The notes: a model not told the origin generated them from the sequence alone. 64,000 nucleotides of DNA from JBGPQJ01 sp963829485 (GCA_963829485.1 CAWHIK010000010.1:372001-436000), one strand, 5' to 3'. Shown: positions 45,625 to 55,779, counted from the first letter of the stretch. A program made the numbers and translations.

Positions 45625-48195
45625 TTAGAACACCTGCAGGGTGGAACCTTGCATTGTCTTTTCAACCACGATTCGGCTCGGGAAAGCTTCCTTCAATTCT
45701 TCGAGGTGGGTGATGACCAGGATCTTGGCAAAATCCTTCTGCACGCTGTTGATGGCTTCGATTAACCGCTGCCGCCCCTGGGTATCCTGCGAACCGAATC
45801 CCTCATCGATGACCAGGGTTTGCAGTCGCGCGCCAGTCCTTCGCGCAAGTATTTCAGATAAAGCCAGTCGCACGGCAAAATTCACCCGGAACACCTCACC
45901 TCCGGAAAACATCTCGTAATCTCGCAATCCCGCTCCATCGCTGATCTGGATGTCGAGGGTTTCCTTAAGATCATCGCGTTTATTGTCCTTGTAGCCTCGC
46001 TGGGTGATGAAGCGCACCGACATGGCGCCATTGGATAACCGGTCCAGGATCTCATTGGCTTTGGTTTCAATCTCGGGCAGGGCTTGTTCGATCAACAGGG
46101 CAGGGACGCCGTCCTTGCCAAAGGCGCGTTCGAGCAATTTAAAATTCCCAATTTGAGCGGCAAACCCCTCCCGCTCGCTGTCGAAGCGTTTCTTTCGGGC
46201 GCGGAGATCTTCCAGTACATTGACCTTCTGCCGCGCTGCACCCACATCCTGGTTCAACCGGTTCTCCTGCTCCTGCAGCGTAAAGAGTTCGCGCTCGGTT
46301 AAATCCAGATCGGGCAGGGGCGATTGTGCGATGGCGTGCTGCGACTCTTCGTACTCTTTTTTGATCAGGCTAGTTTCGGTTTGCAGGCTGGCTATTTGCT
46401 GTTGCATACTGGATATTTCACGCTCCAGAGGGGTCAAGGCTGCCCTGGCTTTCTCCAGTAAGCGGAAGTCCTGCTCGGAAGCCCTGCCCGATAACTCAGC
46501 CTGACGGGCAGCTTCATGTGCGGACGTGTCATACCCCAGTTTCTTAAATTCCTTGTCGATGGCTGTCAGTGCTTTCCGAGCCGCGGGAGAGAAATTATCC
46601 TTTTCGATTAGCTTGTTGACTTCCTTGAGCCGCTTTGCGCCAATGGCTTCCCATTCAGTACTGTTCATTACGAGCGTATCGATTCGTTCAGCCAGCCTCG
46701 AGCGGGACGCTGAGGCTGCCAGCCTTTCCTTGTCCACGCCGGTAAGTTTGTTAAATTCGGATTCCAGTTGCTTGATATCGCCCTGCAGCTGCTCCACCTC
46801 CGATTTATTGGAGCGCCAGCGGTCGCCCATCTCCTTGCCTTCATGGTTAAGCTGCTTAAGGGTCGATTTTCTGTGACTGGCGGAGAGCGGCTGCCCGCAA
46901 AGGGGACAGTCTGCAGTTTCGATCCTGGAAATCTGGTCGATACGGGTCTTGTGTTCATCCATCTGAATTTTCAGGGCATCGCTTTCCGCTTTCAATGCAG
47001 CGGAGCGCTCCCGGTTGGTATCGAGGCGGGATTTGAGTTCATCCCGTTGAGCAATCTTTTTTTCGACCTGGTCGAGTTGCTCATCGACGGTTTCCACTTC
47101 CTTTTTTAGAGAGGTAATCTCATCGCGTTGCATGCGGACTGCCTCAGACTGCTCCTGCAGAATGGATTTTTCCTGTTCCAGCCTGGCTTTCTCCGAATTA
47201 ATCTCATCAAGATAGGGCTGCCGTTTTTTTTCATACTCTCGATACTCAACCGCGGATGCCTCCCAGTTTTCCAATAATTCCCGCGCAGCCTGCCACTCTT
47301 TGAAAGAGGTTTCCACTTCCCCTGCCCTTGTAAGCAGATCAGAAAAGGATTTTCGCTCGGTTTCCCTCTCATCGAGCTGCTTTTGAAGCGATTCCAGGTT
47401 TGTTTGATTGCGGTTGATCTGGGCATGAAGCCTTTCGACAACCTTTCGCCGTTCAGCATAAGCGGCAGCAGCCAGCCTGATCGCTTCCAACGAGGATTCC
47501 TGTGCCTTGCGGCTGGTCCTCAAACCTTCCAGGCGGGCTTCCATATCCGCAAGATGCTGCTTGCGCTGGTCTTCTTCTTTGAGCTCCTCATTAATCTCGC
47601 CGATTCGACCGTCCACGCTGTCCAACTCCCGCTCGACGACTTTTCTTCGTCCCGCCGCCTTGTTCTTATACTCCTCCCAGGCATCCAGCCCGAGGATGCT
47701 GGCTAAAATCCGTTTGCGGTCGCTGGCTTTCTGCTGGGTGAACTGGTCAGCTTTTCCCTGCAGGAAAAACGATGCGTTGACGAAAGTGTCGTAATCCAAA
47801 TGCAGAGTTTGTTCGATGCGCGCCTGCGTGTCGCGGGTCGTCCGTTCCGAGAGTGGACGCCACTGTTCCCTGCGTTCGCCTTTGTCCCCTTCGTCCAGAA
47901 TCTGAAATTCCAGGATCGTAGTTTTTCCCCGTGGCAAAGTCCTTTGGATTCGATAGGTGGCGCTTTCATAAGAAAAGGTCAGGACAACTTCCGCCGCGGA
48001 AGAGAACGCATTGATGATGGCATCATCCTTCTTCCTGGCTTGACCGAATATCGCCCAGGTGATGGCATCCAGCAGGGAGGACTTTCCGGCGCCATTCTCA
48101 CCGGAGATGCATGCCACATCGAAACTGGTGAAATCAAGGTCTACCGGGTCACGGTAGGATAGAAATCCGGAAAGACGCAAGTGAAGGGGAATCAT
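45625..48195 (-). CDS. sbcC: SMC-like nuclease subunit SbcC/Rad50
   Basis: ATPase part of the SbcCD nuclease, which cuts DNA hairpins and processes ends. The 856-residue protein has Walker A GENGAGKSS (33-41), a long coiled coil broken by the zinc hook CPLCGQPLS, a second coiled coil, signature SGGEVFRV and Walker B LVIDEGFGSQD. Size is somewhat short of the E. coli protein. The partner sbcD is 14 kb away rather than adjacent. The gene is intact. Confidence 0.95.
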   Translation of the reverse strand: MIPLHLRLSGFLSYRDPVDLDFTSFDVACISGENGAGKSSLLDAITWAIFGQARKKDDAIINAFSSAAEVVLTFSYESATYRIQRTLPRGKTTILEFQILDEGDKGERREQWRPLSERTTRDTQARIEQTLHLDYDTFVNASFFLQGKADQFTQQKASDRKRILASILGLDAWEEYKNKAAGRRKVVERELDSVDGRIGEINEELKEEDQRKQHLADMEARLEGLRTSRKAQESSLEAIRLAAAAYAERRKVVERLHAQINRNQTNLESLQKQLDERETERKSFSDLLTRAGEVETSFKEWQAARELLENWEASAVEYREYEKKRQPYLDEINSEKARLEQEKSILQEQSEAVRMQRDEITSLKKEVETVDEQLDQVEKKIAQRDELKSRLDTNRERSAALKAESDALKIQMDEHKTRIDQISRIETADCPLCGQPLSASHRKSTLKQLNHEGKEMGDRWRSNKSEVEQLQGDIKQLESEFNKLTGVDKERLAASASRSRLAERIDTLVMNSTEWEAIGAKRLKEVNKLIEKDNFSPAARKALTAIDKEFKKLGYDTSAHEAARQAELSGRASEQDFRLLEKARAALTPLEREISSMQQQIASLQTETSLIKKEYEESQHAIAQSPLPDLDLTERELFTLQEQENRLNQDVGAARQKVNVLEDLRARKKRFDSEREGFAAQIGNFKLLERAFGKDGVPALLIEQALPEIETKANEILDRLSNGAMSVRFITQRGYKDNKRDDLKETLDIQISDGAGLRDYEMFSGGEVFRVNFAVRLALSEILARRTGARLQTLVIDEGFGSQDTQGRQRLIEAINSVQKDFAKILVITHLEELKEAFPSRIVVEKTMQGSTLQVF

Positions 48196-48255
48196 GTGTT
48201 TATTTTATCTCAATTGCCAGCCCAGCTTGAAGGCTGATGATTTATAATAGCCTGC

Positions 48256-48684
48256 GTGAACCTGCCCACCGAACCGCGTGCACGACTGCGAGTCATCCTG
48301 ATCATCATAATCCTGGCCACGATTCCGTGCTATTGCGTGGGACTTGTGGCAATTATGGTCGCCCCCGATAAAGGAGGGGCGGACGAGACACCTACGTCCA
48401 CTCTCTCGCCTACGCCCACTTTGAATCTATCCCTGACGCCGGTCCTGAACACCCTTACACCCAGTCAGACTCCCACCAACACTGCAACCCCAACCCAGAC
48501 CGGTACTTCAACCATCACGCCAACGCTTTTTGTCCCTCCTTCGTGGACGCCCTCGATAACCCCTACACCGTCGCAAACACTTACTCTTGTTCCTCCGACA
48601 TCAACATTTACACCTACTCCCACGCTGACCGATACACTTGTTCCTCCCACACCTACTTTCACGGTTACTCCAACTCCTCCATAA
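48256..48684 (+). CDS. Thr-Pro-repeat membrane protein
   Basis: A 142-residue protein with an N-terminal transmembrane helix (about 13-35) and a tail of about 95 residues that is almost only Thr, Pro and Ser (TPTPT-like). It has no folded domain, so it may be a heavily modified cell-surface spacer. The GTG start lies 7 bases after TATAAT (48243-48248), again without a ribosome site. Repetitive coding makes the opposite strand look open; that frame is a shadow. Confidence 0.65.
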   Translation: MNLPTEPRARLRVILIIIILATIPCYCVGLVAIMVAPDKGGADETPTSTLSPTPTLNLSLTPVLNTLTPSQTPTNTATPTQTGTSTITPTLFVPPSWTPSITPTPSQTLTLVPPTSTFTPTPTLTDTLVPPTPTFTVTPTPP

Positions 48685-48722
48685 TAAGGGAGTAAATTGA
48701 TTTTGATTGGATTACTAAACCA

Positions 48723-49796
48723 ATGACAGATATTCTACCGTTCCTAAAATCCATGCTGTCCGCACCGGGGCTTTCCGCTTATGAAGACCCTGTCGCAAGT
48801 CTCATCCGTGAGAAGTGGAAACCCTTGGTGGACGAAGTGAGTCTTTCAAGGTTGGGCTCCCTACACGGGTTAAAGCGAGGCAATGGTAAGTCGCCTCGTC
48901 CATCGATCATGATCGCCACGCACATGGACGCCATCGGCATGATGGTGACCTCGGTCAAAAACGGATTCCTGCATGTCACTAGTGTCGGTGGTGTGGATGC
49001 GAGAGTCCTGCCAGGGACGCCGGTGATCGTCCATTCGACAGGTTCCAATCGCGAAGAGAAATTGCCCGGGGTGGTCGTACAACCAACCGCAAAACAGCTG
49101 CCTTCCTCTGTGGGGGATGGTCCGGTCCCTCTGGACCAATTGCTTGTGGATGTGGGTCTTTTACCCGCTCAGGTCGTCCGACGCGTTCAAGTGGGGGACA
49201 TCGTCTCCTATGCAACAGAACCGATTGAACTTTCAGGTGACGTCATTTCGGGTCACACACTCGATAACCGCTCATCGGTCGCGGCATTAACTGTCGCACT
49301 GGAGGAACTCCAATCCAAATCTCACGCATGGGATGTGTGGGCGGTGGCGACATCCCAGGAGGAAGTCACGATGGGCGGAGCGTTTACCTCTGCGTTTGGC
49401 TTGCGCCCGGATCTGGCTGTCGCAGTGGATGTCACGCATGCAAAGGGTCCCGGAGCCAATGATTGGCTGACAAAACCGCTGGGCAAAGGACCCTGCCTGG
49501 GCTTTGGTCCCAATATCCATCCGTTCCTTCATAAGAAATTCAACGAGATGGCAGACAGACTTGAGATTCCACATGAAAATGAAGTCATGCCTCGCATGTC
49601 CGGTACGGATGCCTATGCCACGCAGGTCTCGCGGGAAGGCATCCCCTCCATGCTGATCAGCATTCCATTGAGATATATGCATACACCCGTGGAAGTTGTT
49701 TCAATCAAGGATGTCCAACGCACCGGGCGTTTGATCTCTGAGTTCATCGCCGGCTTGACACCCGATTTCATGAGCACGATCACCTGGGATGAATAA
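48723..49796 (+). CDS. M42 family aminopeptidase (first of three)
   Basis: A 357-residue metallo-aminopeptidase of the M42 (TET/FrvX) family, normally cytoplasmic dodecamers that trim peptides. Metal and catalytic motifs: ATHMDAIG, GHTLDNRSSVAA, SQEEVTMGG, AVDVTHAKG and PLRYMHTPVE. The usual DDR around the bridging Asp is DNR here. It overlaps the next M42 gene, so the two are translationally linked. Confidence 0.9.
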   Translation: MTDILPFLKSMLSAPGLSAYEDPVASLIREKWKPLVDEVSLSRLGSLHGLKRGNGKSPRPSIMIATHMDAIGMMVTSVKNGFLHVTSVGGVDARVLPGTPVIVHSTGSNREEKLPGVVVQPTAKQLPSSVGDGPVPLDQLLVDVGLLPAQVVRRVQVGDIVSYATEPIELSGDVISGHTLDNRSSVAALTVALEELQSKSHAWDVWAVATSQEEVTMGGAFTSAFGLRPDLAVAVDVTHAKGPGANDWLTKPLGKGPCLGFGPNIHPFLHKKFNEMADRLEIPHENEVMPRMSGTDAYATQVSREGIPSMLISIPLRYMHTPVEVVSIKDVQRTGRLISEFIAGLTPDFMSTITWDE

Positions 49797-50868
49797 AATG
49801 ACTGAAAAATCACCGACACTGGGCCAAGCTCAGTTGAGGCTCCTCGAGAAGCTTTGCAACGCAGCGGCTGTTTCCGGCGACGAAGGGGAAGTGCGCCAGA
49901 TAGTATTGAAGGAAATAACTCCTTTTGCTGATTCTGTGAAAGTGGATGCGCTGGGAAATGTTCTGGCAACTAAAAAAGGATCCGGCAGGAACCGCTTGCG
50001 AGTGATGCTCGACGCTCACATGGACGAAGTGGGTTTCATGATAGTCGCGGATGACGGTGATGGGATTTACCGCTTCGAGACCGTCGGAGGGTTGGATGTT
50101 CGTCAGCTCGTGGGAAAGCAGGTTCTGCTGGGTAAGAATAAAATCCCCGGTGTGATCGGCGCGCGCGCTATCCATCTGACGACTGATGAAGAACGCAAAA
50201 AGAAGATTCCGCTCGACCAGCTTCGCATCGATGTGGGTCCCGGTGGGGTGAAGGTTAAACCCGGTGACCGGGCAACTTTTGCCACGAGGTTTAAAAGAGT
50301 GGGACCTTCCATTCTTTCCAAGGCGATCGACGATCGGATAGGCGTCGTGACGGTCATCGAGCTGCTAAAATCTGCGCCTGGCAACGTGGACCTGTGTGTG
50401 TCCTTTTCTGTTCAGGAGGAGATCGGCTTGCGAGGCGCACGAGTGGCTGCGCACCATTTTGCCCCCGACCTTGCCATCGCCGTGGATGCGACACCCGCCA
50501 ACGATTTACCTTCCCATGACGGCAGCGAGAATATCAGTTACAACACGCGCCTCGGATATGGTCCCGCGATTTACACCACCGACGCCGGAACTCTCTCCGA
50601 CCCGCGCCTGATCCGTTTCCTGGCAAAGACTGCCGAAGCGAAAGGGATTCCCTTCCAGTACCGGCAGCCGGGCGGCGGGGGGACGGACGCCGGGGCGATC
50701 CACAAGCAACTTTCAGGTATCCCATCCGTTTCTGTCTCGGTGCCGCATCGTTACACCCATACCGCGTGCAGCATCTCAAGGTTGGATGATTGGAAGAATA
50801 CTCTGGCTTTGCTGGTTTTGGCATTAAATGGCATGACGCCAGCGCTTTTATCAGTGGACAGACCCTAA
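49789..50868 (+). CDS. M42 family aminopeptidase (second of three)
   Basis: A 359-residue paralogue with canonical motifs LDAHMDEVGFM, AIDDRIGVV, SVQEEIGLRGA, AVDATPAND, GGGGTDAGAIH and PHRYTHTACS. The start is at 49789, inside the end of the first gene, or at ATG 49798. The S51 peptidase follows without a gap. Confidence 0.93.
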   Translation: MNKMTEKSPTLGQAQLRLLEKLCNAAAVSGDEGEVRQIVLKEITPFADSVKVDALGNVLATKKGSGRNRLRVMLDAHMDEVGFMIVADDGDGIYRFETVGGLDVRQLVGKQVLLGKNKIPGVIGARAIHLTTDEERKKKIPLDQLRIDVGPGGVKVKPGDRATFATRFKRVGPSILSKAIDDRIGVVTVIELLKSAPGNVDLCVSFSVQEEIGLRGARVAAHHFAPDLAIAVDATPANDLPSHDGSENISYNTRLGYGPAIYTTDAGTLSDPRLIRFLAKTAEAKGIPFQYRQPGGGGTDAGAIHKQLSGIPSVSVSVPHRYTHTACSISRLDDWKNTLALLVLALNGMTPALLSVDRP

Positions 50869-51591
50869 TTGATTAAGGGATTGGTCGCGCTGGTCGGATC
50901 CGGGGAGTACCTCCCGGTCATGGAAGATATCGACCGGTATTTACTGGCGAATTGTGGAGCCGAAGGACGTACGCCAAAAGTCGTCTGCCTGCCTACCGCA
51001 GCAGGTGAAGAAGGCGAAGATTCAATCTCCCGATGGATGCGGATGGGAGAGGAGCACTTTAATAAATTAAGCGCCGAGGTTCATTCTCTGCATGTCACAA
51101 ACCGATCCGAAGCGGATGACCCCGTTCATGCAGAAATGACTGCGAGTGCAGACCTTGTTTATTGCTCCGGAGGCAACCCGCACTACCTCTACGAGACACT
51201 GAAAGGCTCCATGCTTTGGAAGGCGGCGGAAAAAGCGTTCGAACAAGGAGCTGTGTATGCCGGCTGCTCGGCAGGTGCGATGATCATGGGAGAAAACATG
51301 CCGGATTTCCGCACGCTGGGCATTCGACAGAAATCCGCCTTTGGCTGGCTGCCTGGCGCAACGGTCTTTCCACACTTTGACCAGATGATGCGCTGGCGGA
51401 AGATGCTGATGCCTCTCATCCAATCCCGTCTTGGTGTCGATGGGTATGCCCTTGGTATTGACGAGGCCACTGCGCTGGTGGGTTCACCCGGCTCATCGTG
51501 GCAGGTGATGGGAAAAGGCCAGGTTTACATCATCACAAAACACGCTGTGAAGTCCTATTTATCAAGTCAGGCATTATCTTTACCGCTTTGA
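50869..51591 (+). CDS. S51 family (cyanophycinase/peptidase E-like) peptidase
   Basis: A 240-residue glutamine-amidotransferase-fold serine peptidase. The nucleophile elbow is YAGCSAGAMIMG, with Ser in the S51 position, and YCSGGNPHYL precedes it. Relatives cleave dipeptides or cyanophycin; substrate here is unknown. Its only possible start is a TTG directly after the M42 stop. It sits within an M42 cluster, which suggests joint peptide breakdown. Confidence 0.82.
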   Translation: MIKGLVALVGSGEYLPVMEDIDRYLLANCGAEGRTPKVVCLPTAAGEEGEDSISRWMRMGEEHFNKLSAEVHSLHVTNRSEADDPVHAEMTASADLVYCSGGNPHYLYETLKGSMLWKAAEKAFEQGAVYAGCSAGAMIMGENMPDFRTLGIRQKSAFGWLPGATVFPHFDQMMRWRKMLMPLIQSRLGVDGYALGIDEATALVGSPGSSWQVMGKGQVYIITKHAVKSYLSSQALSLPL

Positions 51592-51627
51592 TTATCGAAA
51601 ATCTCATTCCTGAAAAAAGGATTTGCC

Positions 51628-52623
51628 ATGAAACAACTGATTCAGAAACTAACCGAAACATTCAGCCCGTCCGGGTACGAATTTGCTATTCGTGAGGTCA
51701 TCCGTGCCGAAGTGAAGCCTTTTGCCGATGAGATTCGTGTGGATCCACTCGGCAATCTGATCGTCCGAAAAGGAAGAGCGGGGAAAAATGGCAAGAGGAT
51801 CATGATCGCCGCCCACATGGACGAGATCGGCCTTGTGGCTTCGCATATCGACCCGCGTGGATTCGTCCGCTTCACCAACATCGGCGGGGTACGTCCCTTC
51901 CACTTGATGGGTGGACGCGTCCGATTTTCCAACGGCACCCCCGGCATCATCTATGCCGAACCGCTCGACAAACCGACGGACGCTCCGTCGCTTGACAAAT
52001 GCTTCATCGATGTGGGCGCTTCAAGCGAAAAGAACCATCCCGTCAAAGTAGGCGATGTGGCAGCCTTTGAACGTCCCTTCATGGCGATGGGGGACCGGCT
52101 CGTGGCAAAATCGATGGACGACCGAATCGGTTGTGCCGTTGCGATCGAATCCCTGAAGAAACTGAAAGTCTCACCCCATGAAGTCTATTTCGTATTCACC
52201 GTTCAGGAGGAAGTTGGCTTGCGTGGAGCGGGGACATCGGCTTATGGTATTGAGCCTGATCTGGGATTTTCCATCGATGTCACCGGCTGGGGGGATACTC
52301 CTGGCATGAAGAATATCGAACTGGCCCTCGGCAAGGGTCCCGCCATCAAGATCAAGGACGGGGGAATGCTCTCCGACCCGCGCATCGTCCGCTGGATGAT
52401 AGACATGGCTGAAAAGAACAAAATACCCTTCCAGCGAGAGATTTTGCTGGGTGGGACGACAGATGCCACTGCGATGCAGGTCAGCCGGGCGGGGGTCCCC
52501 GTGGGCTGTATCTCGATTCCCTGCCGCTACGTTCATGCCCCGTCCGAAATGGTGGACTTGAATGATGTGCAGAATTCGGTCAAGTTGATTGTGAAATTAC
52601 TCTCCAACTCCGTCTCCCTATGA
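51628..52623 (+). CDS. M42 family aminopeptidase (third of three)
   Basis: A 331-residue paralogue with AAHMDEIGLVA, SMDDRIGCAVA, TVQEEVGLRGA, SIDVTGWGD, GGTTDATAMQ and PCRYVHAPSE. An AAAAAAGGA ribosome site precedes the ATG. It is the shortest of the three and closest to the core M42 size. A terminator follows. Confidence 0.93.
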   Translation: MKQLIQKLTETFSPSGYEFAIREVIRAEVKPFADEIRVDPLGNLIVRKGRAGKNGKRIMIAAHMDEIGLVASHIDPRGFVRFTNIGGVRPFHLMGGRVRFSNGTPGIIYAEPLDKPTDAPSLDKCFIDVGASSEKNHPVKVGDVAAFERPFMAMGDRLVAKSMDDRIGCAVAIESLKKLKVSPHEVYFVFTVQEEVGLRGAGTSAYGIEPDLGFSIDVTGWGDTPGMKNIELALGKGPAIKIKDGGMLSDPRIVRWMIDMAEKNKIPFQREILLGGTTDATAMQVSRAGVPVGCISIPCRYVHAPSEMVDLNDVQNSVKLIVKLLSNSVSL

Positions 52624-52656
52624 TATCTAATTCGATAGTTATATAATAGATCAATC

Positions 52657-52687
52657 GTGCCGCCCGGCCGGGCGGCACTTTTCTTAT
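52657..52687 (+). terminator. Terminator of the peptidase cluster
   Basis: A perfect inverted repeat GTGCCGCCCGG/CCGGGCGGCAC (52657-52678) with no loop bases, followed by TTTTCTTATT. TATAAT at 52642-52647 just ahead may be chance. Confidence 0.8.
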
Positions 52688-52708
52688 TGAGGTAATGGGA
52701 GGTTCTTT

Positions 52709-54771
52709 ATGGGAAAAGTCAGATCTGGAACGGTTTTAATATGTGCTCTAATGATTATTGGTTCAGCGTGCTCGCCTGTGGTAGAAACGCCTGCGAATAA
52801 CGCAGTATCAACAACCGCCGAGACCGACCAACCTGCCGCATCCTCCACGCCAGCTGATGTCGCTTCCACGACAGAATCAGCGAATACTCCCACGGAGAAT
52901 CCAACCGAAATCCCGCCGACGCCGACATCCTTGCCAACACCTGAAGCGGCGAGCGGGACACTCAGCCTGGCAGGCCAATATGGCTATGGAACGAGTCAGC
53001 CATTTTTTGGTAAGGAAATTAAGCTTTCACCTGATGAACAAGAGCTTATAGTTACAACGTCCGCTGGTATATTCACCTTTTCCACGGAAGATCTGAGTCC
53101 CAACCTTGCGATCCCCGAACCTATGGGATTGTATCCCTACTACAGAAACATCCGAATCGCACGGGATAGCACACAAGCCGTTGCTGCTTCTTACTCCTCA
53201 ATAGGTGAGTTAGTTCTACGAGTCTGGGATCTCGCTTCAGGGGATTTGCTTAATGAATACACTTTTACAATAGATGAAACTGCAGAATTCGGAACTGTAA
53301 TGGAGATCGCCGTCTCTCCAGACAATCGACAAGCCGCCTTGCTTGACGATAAGGGGAGAATTTTGGTTGTGAACCTTATAGATGGGACGGTGGTTAAGCA
53401 AATCGAAGATTACATCAATAATACGCAAACTCCCTTGTGGTTGGAATATGATCCAGATGGAAAGAATGTTTATTATGGTTTTAGGGATGTCACAAGCCAG
53501 GGAATTCAATCCGTAGGTTTGAACAGTACATCCTGGCAGGAGGTTTCATCTTATGATACTCTCGTCAATCCATATTTTCCCTGGAAAATAGGCGTTTTTT
53601 CTCCTCAACTGAGCGGTTCTGGTTATAAATTCGGTTATTTCACTAATAATGGAAGTAATACAGTAGCGGCTATGGATTACTCAACCCTAGCCACGCGATT
53701 TGATATCCGCAGAACGGATCCCATCTCCGCCTTTGCATTTTCACCGGACGGGTCTAAAGTGGTCATGGCTGGAACGGAACCCACCGAACTGGAAGTCTGG
53801 AAAGTGGATACGATTGACTCCCCTGAGCAAACCTTCCGTACTCCAGGCAAGCTTTGGAGTGTTGCTGTAACTTCGAACGGTGCATCTTCCTTTGGAATAG
53901 ATGAAGATGGAACAATGTATAAATGGCAAAGCGGGCAATCTGAACCTGTCTCAACACGGAAAGGATTTTGGCCGCTTGGGACAGGGTTGGAATTCACGGA
54001 GGATGGTCAAACTTTACGTCTCTTTACAAATACCGACATCGAACGTAAACAACAAAGTGTTTGAGTTTGAACCTAATAATGGAGATTTGAAAGGTATATC
54101 CTCCAATCCGTATATTCTCGAAGAGATGAGAGACGAATATCCTCAAGCCATTGCCCTCTCACCCGATAAAACTCTAATGGCAGTTATCTATAATCTTTGG
54201 GTCGATAATGATATCCGTCTGTTCGATTATTCCACGGGGAAGTTTCTTAAAAAGATACCTTCGAGAATGGATTTTGATTATATCGATTTCACACCGGATG
54301 GCCAGGCATTGATTGGATATGGTCTGCCAGATGGACCTGTTCAGGTTGTTGATGTGGATTCCGGGAAAGTGATGGAGAAATTCCCAGTAGATAAGGAGTT
54401 TGAGTATGGCGTATCCGAAATGCGCCTGTCTGGTGATAAAGCTACCATGGTGTTATCCAGCGGGGAAGGATACCTGAAAGCTTACAACACAGACACTTTC
54501 GAACTGATCCAGACTATGGATGAAATCCTCGTCAGCCTGGTCATTTGCGATATCCAATGATGGCAACCGGGTAGCCTACCTGACATGGGATGGAAAACTC
54601 GGATTATGGGATATCCCCAGCAATACCTTGCTCCCCATGTATGATTTACAGGTGAGCAACGACTTCAGTATGACTTTATCTTTTCCTCAACTAGCATTCT
54701 CGCCAGACAGTCAGCAATTAGCGCTATCCACCCCGGATGGGTTGATACGAGTGTTCGACATTGCTCCATAG
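52709..54771 (+). CDS. Beta-propeller lipoprotein, frame-disrupted
   Basis: A signal ending GSACS, a Thr/Pro/Ser linker (about 25-75), then repeated blades (KLSPDEQELIVTTSAGIFTF, AVSPDNRQAALLDDKG, AFSPDGSKVVMAGTEP, LAFSPDSQQLALSTPDG). +1 breaks near 54030 and 54537 split the frame into three; joined, it is about 687 residues with two propellers' worth of blades. It resembles the WD40 lipoprotein at 44487 but is longer. A GGGAGG ribosome site precedes the ATG. Confidence 0.65.
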
Positions 54772-54781
54772 AATTGATACT

Positions 54782-54818
54782 CAAAAAGAAGCGCTCCATT
54801 TTGGAGCGCTTCTTTTTG
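54782..54818. terminator. Bidirectional terminator
   Basis: A 17-bp perfect inverted repeat (54782-54798 with 54802-54818) with A-run and T-run ends, between convergent genes. Confidence 0.9.
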
Positions 54819-54825
54819 AAATTCC

Positions 54826-55122
54826 CTATTCAATCTTTGGCTCATCCTTATTTTTGTCTTTTTCAAATCCAAGTTGGTAGATAAGCATGCCTCCAGCCCC
54901 CAGGGCGAAAGCTCCCAATGTACCTGGTGAGGTGAAGGTGCTCAGGGCTATCACCAACCCGATAAAGCCCAGGAAAAGGGCGACCTGCACCATCCAGACC
55001 TGCTGGCCTTTGCGGTAGAACTCTACGGTAAAGTAACTCATCGCAACCCCCAGAACGATCATTCCTCCAACACGTATGGCAAAACCAAGGATATTGAGTA
55101 ATTCGTAAATAATGGGTGGCAT
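54826..55122 (-). CDS. Small three-helix membrane protein
   Basis: A 98-residue protein with about three hydrophobic helices (12-32, 40-62, 66-84) and a charged C-terminus. No family recognised. A GGAGG site precedes the ATG (55122). It ends next to the shared terminator. Confidence 0.65.
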   Translation of the reverse strand: MPPIIYELLNILGFAIRVGGMIVLGVAMSYFTVEFYRKGQQVWMVQVALFLGFIGLVIALSTFTSPGTLGAFALGAGGMLIYQLGFEKDKNKDEPKIE

Positions 55123-55218
55123 GTTAAGTCCTCCTTTGGATTGGAAAATGATATTAATAGCTGCTGAGTATTATTATAAGGATTTTAATGGGATTTGTTG
55201 CATCAGATTTCGAAGAAG

Positions 55219-55725
55219 CTAATGGGTATTCAGAGCCCATATCAGCCACAATCCGATCATGGCCATGCCCGTCAGAAAGCGGATGACAAAGGACCAGCCA
55301 AGCCCTACTAACCAGGCGCGGGAGGTTGTCAATCCTTTCCGCCAATCCTTTTGGCGGTAGTACTCTGCCAGGAAAAGAGCGATTGGGGCGACCAGTAATC
55401 CTCCGATGGGTGTCCAGATGATTGCGCCTATCACGCCGGCAATGAGCGAGACGATCACAGACCAAATGGACGCTCCGCTATCATAGGCTTTTTTGCTTGT
55501 GATGATGTTGTCGATGACATTGCCAAAAATCATCAGCAGCGTGATGACCCCAAAGATCAACCATGATACCCATCCCAGCGCCTCGAAACCGATGAGGATG
55601 CCATAGACCAGGGCTGCTGCCCAAATGACAGTCAAGCCCGGATAGATGGGGATTAACAGCCCAAAAAGGCTGATGACCATCACCGTAGCGGTCGCAGCTT
55701 GAAGGAATATCAGCGGCCAATTCAT
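55219..55725 (-). CDS. DUF456 family membrane protein
   Basis: A 168-residue integral membrane protein with the DUF456 pattern (LLIPIYPGLTVIWAAALVYG near the start, GAIIWTPIGGLLVAPIALFLAEY in the middle) and about five helices. Function unknown. ATG 55725 is 6 bases after TATAAT (55737-55732), which itself overlaps the serS terminator, so this looks like another leaderless start. Confidence 0.82.
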   Translation of the reverse strand: MNWPLIFLQAATATVMVISLFGLLIPIYPGLTVIWAAALVYGILIGFEALGWVSWLIFGVITLLMIFGNVIDNIITSKKAYDSGASIWSVIVSLIAGVIGAIIWTPIGGLLVAPIALFLAEYYRQKDWRKGLTTSRAWLVGLGWSFVIRFLTGMAMIGLWLIWALNTH

Positions 55726-55736
55726 AAAGATATTAT

Positions 55737-55773
55737 AAAGCCTTGCGGGGAAATGTTGCACCCGCAAGGCTTT
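55737..55773 (-). terminator. serS terminator overlapping the DUF456 promoter
   Basis: AAAGCCTTGCGGG (55737-55749) pairs with CCCGCAAGGCTTT (55761-55773). The short T tail on the minus strand is also part of the next gene's -10 box. Confidence 0.7.
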
Positions 55774-55779
55774 ATCGCA

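Noticed and set aside
48465..48662. Val/Gly-rich frame on the minus strand
   Set aside because: A by-product of the repetitive Thr-Pro codons of the gene on the plus strand.
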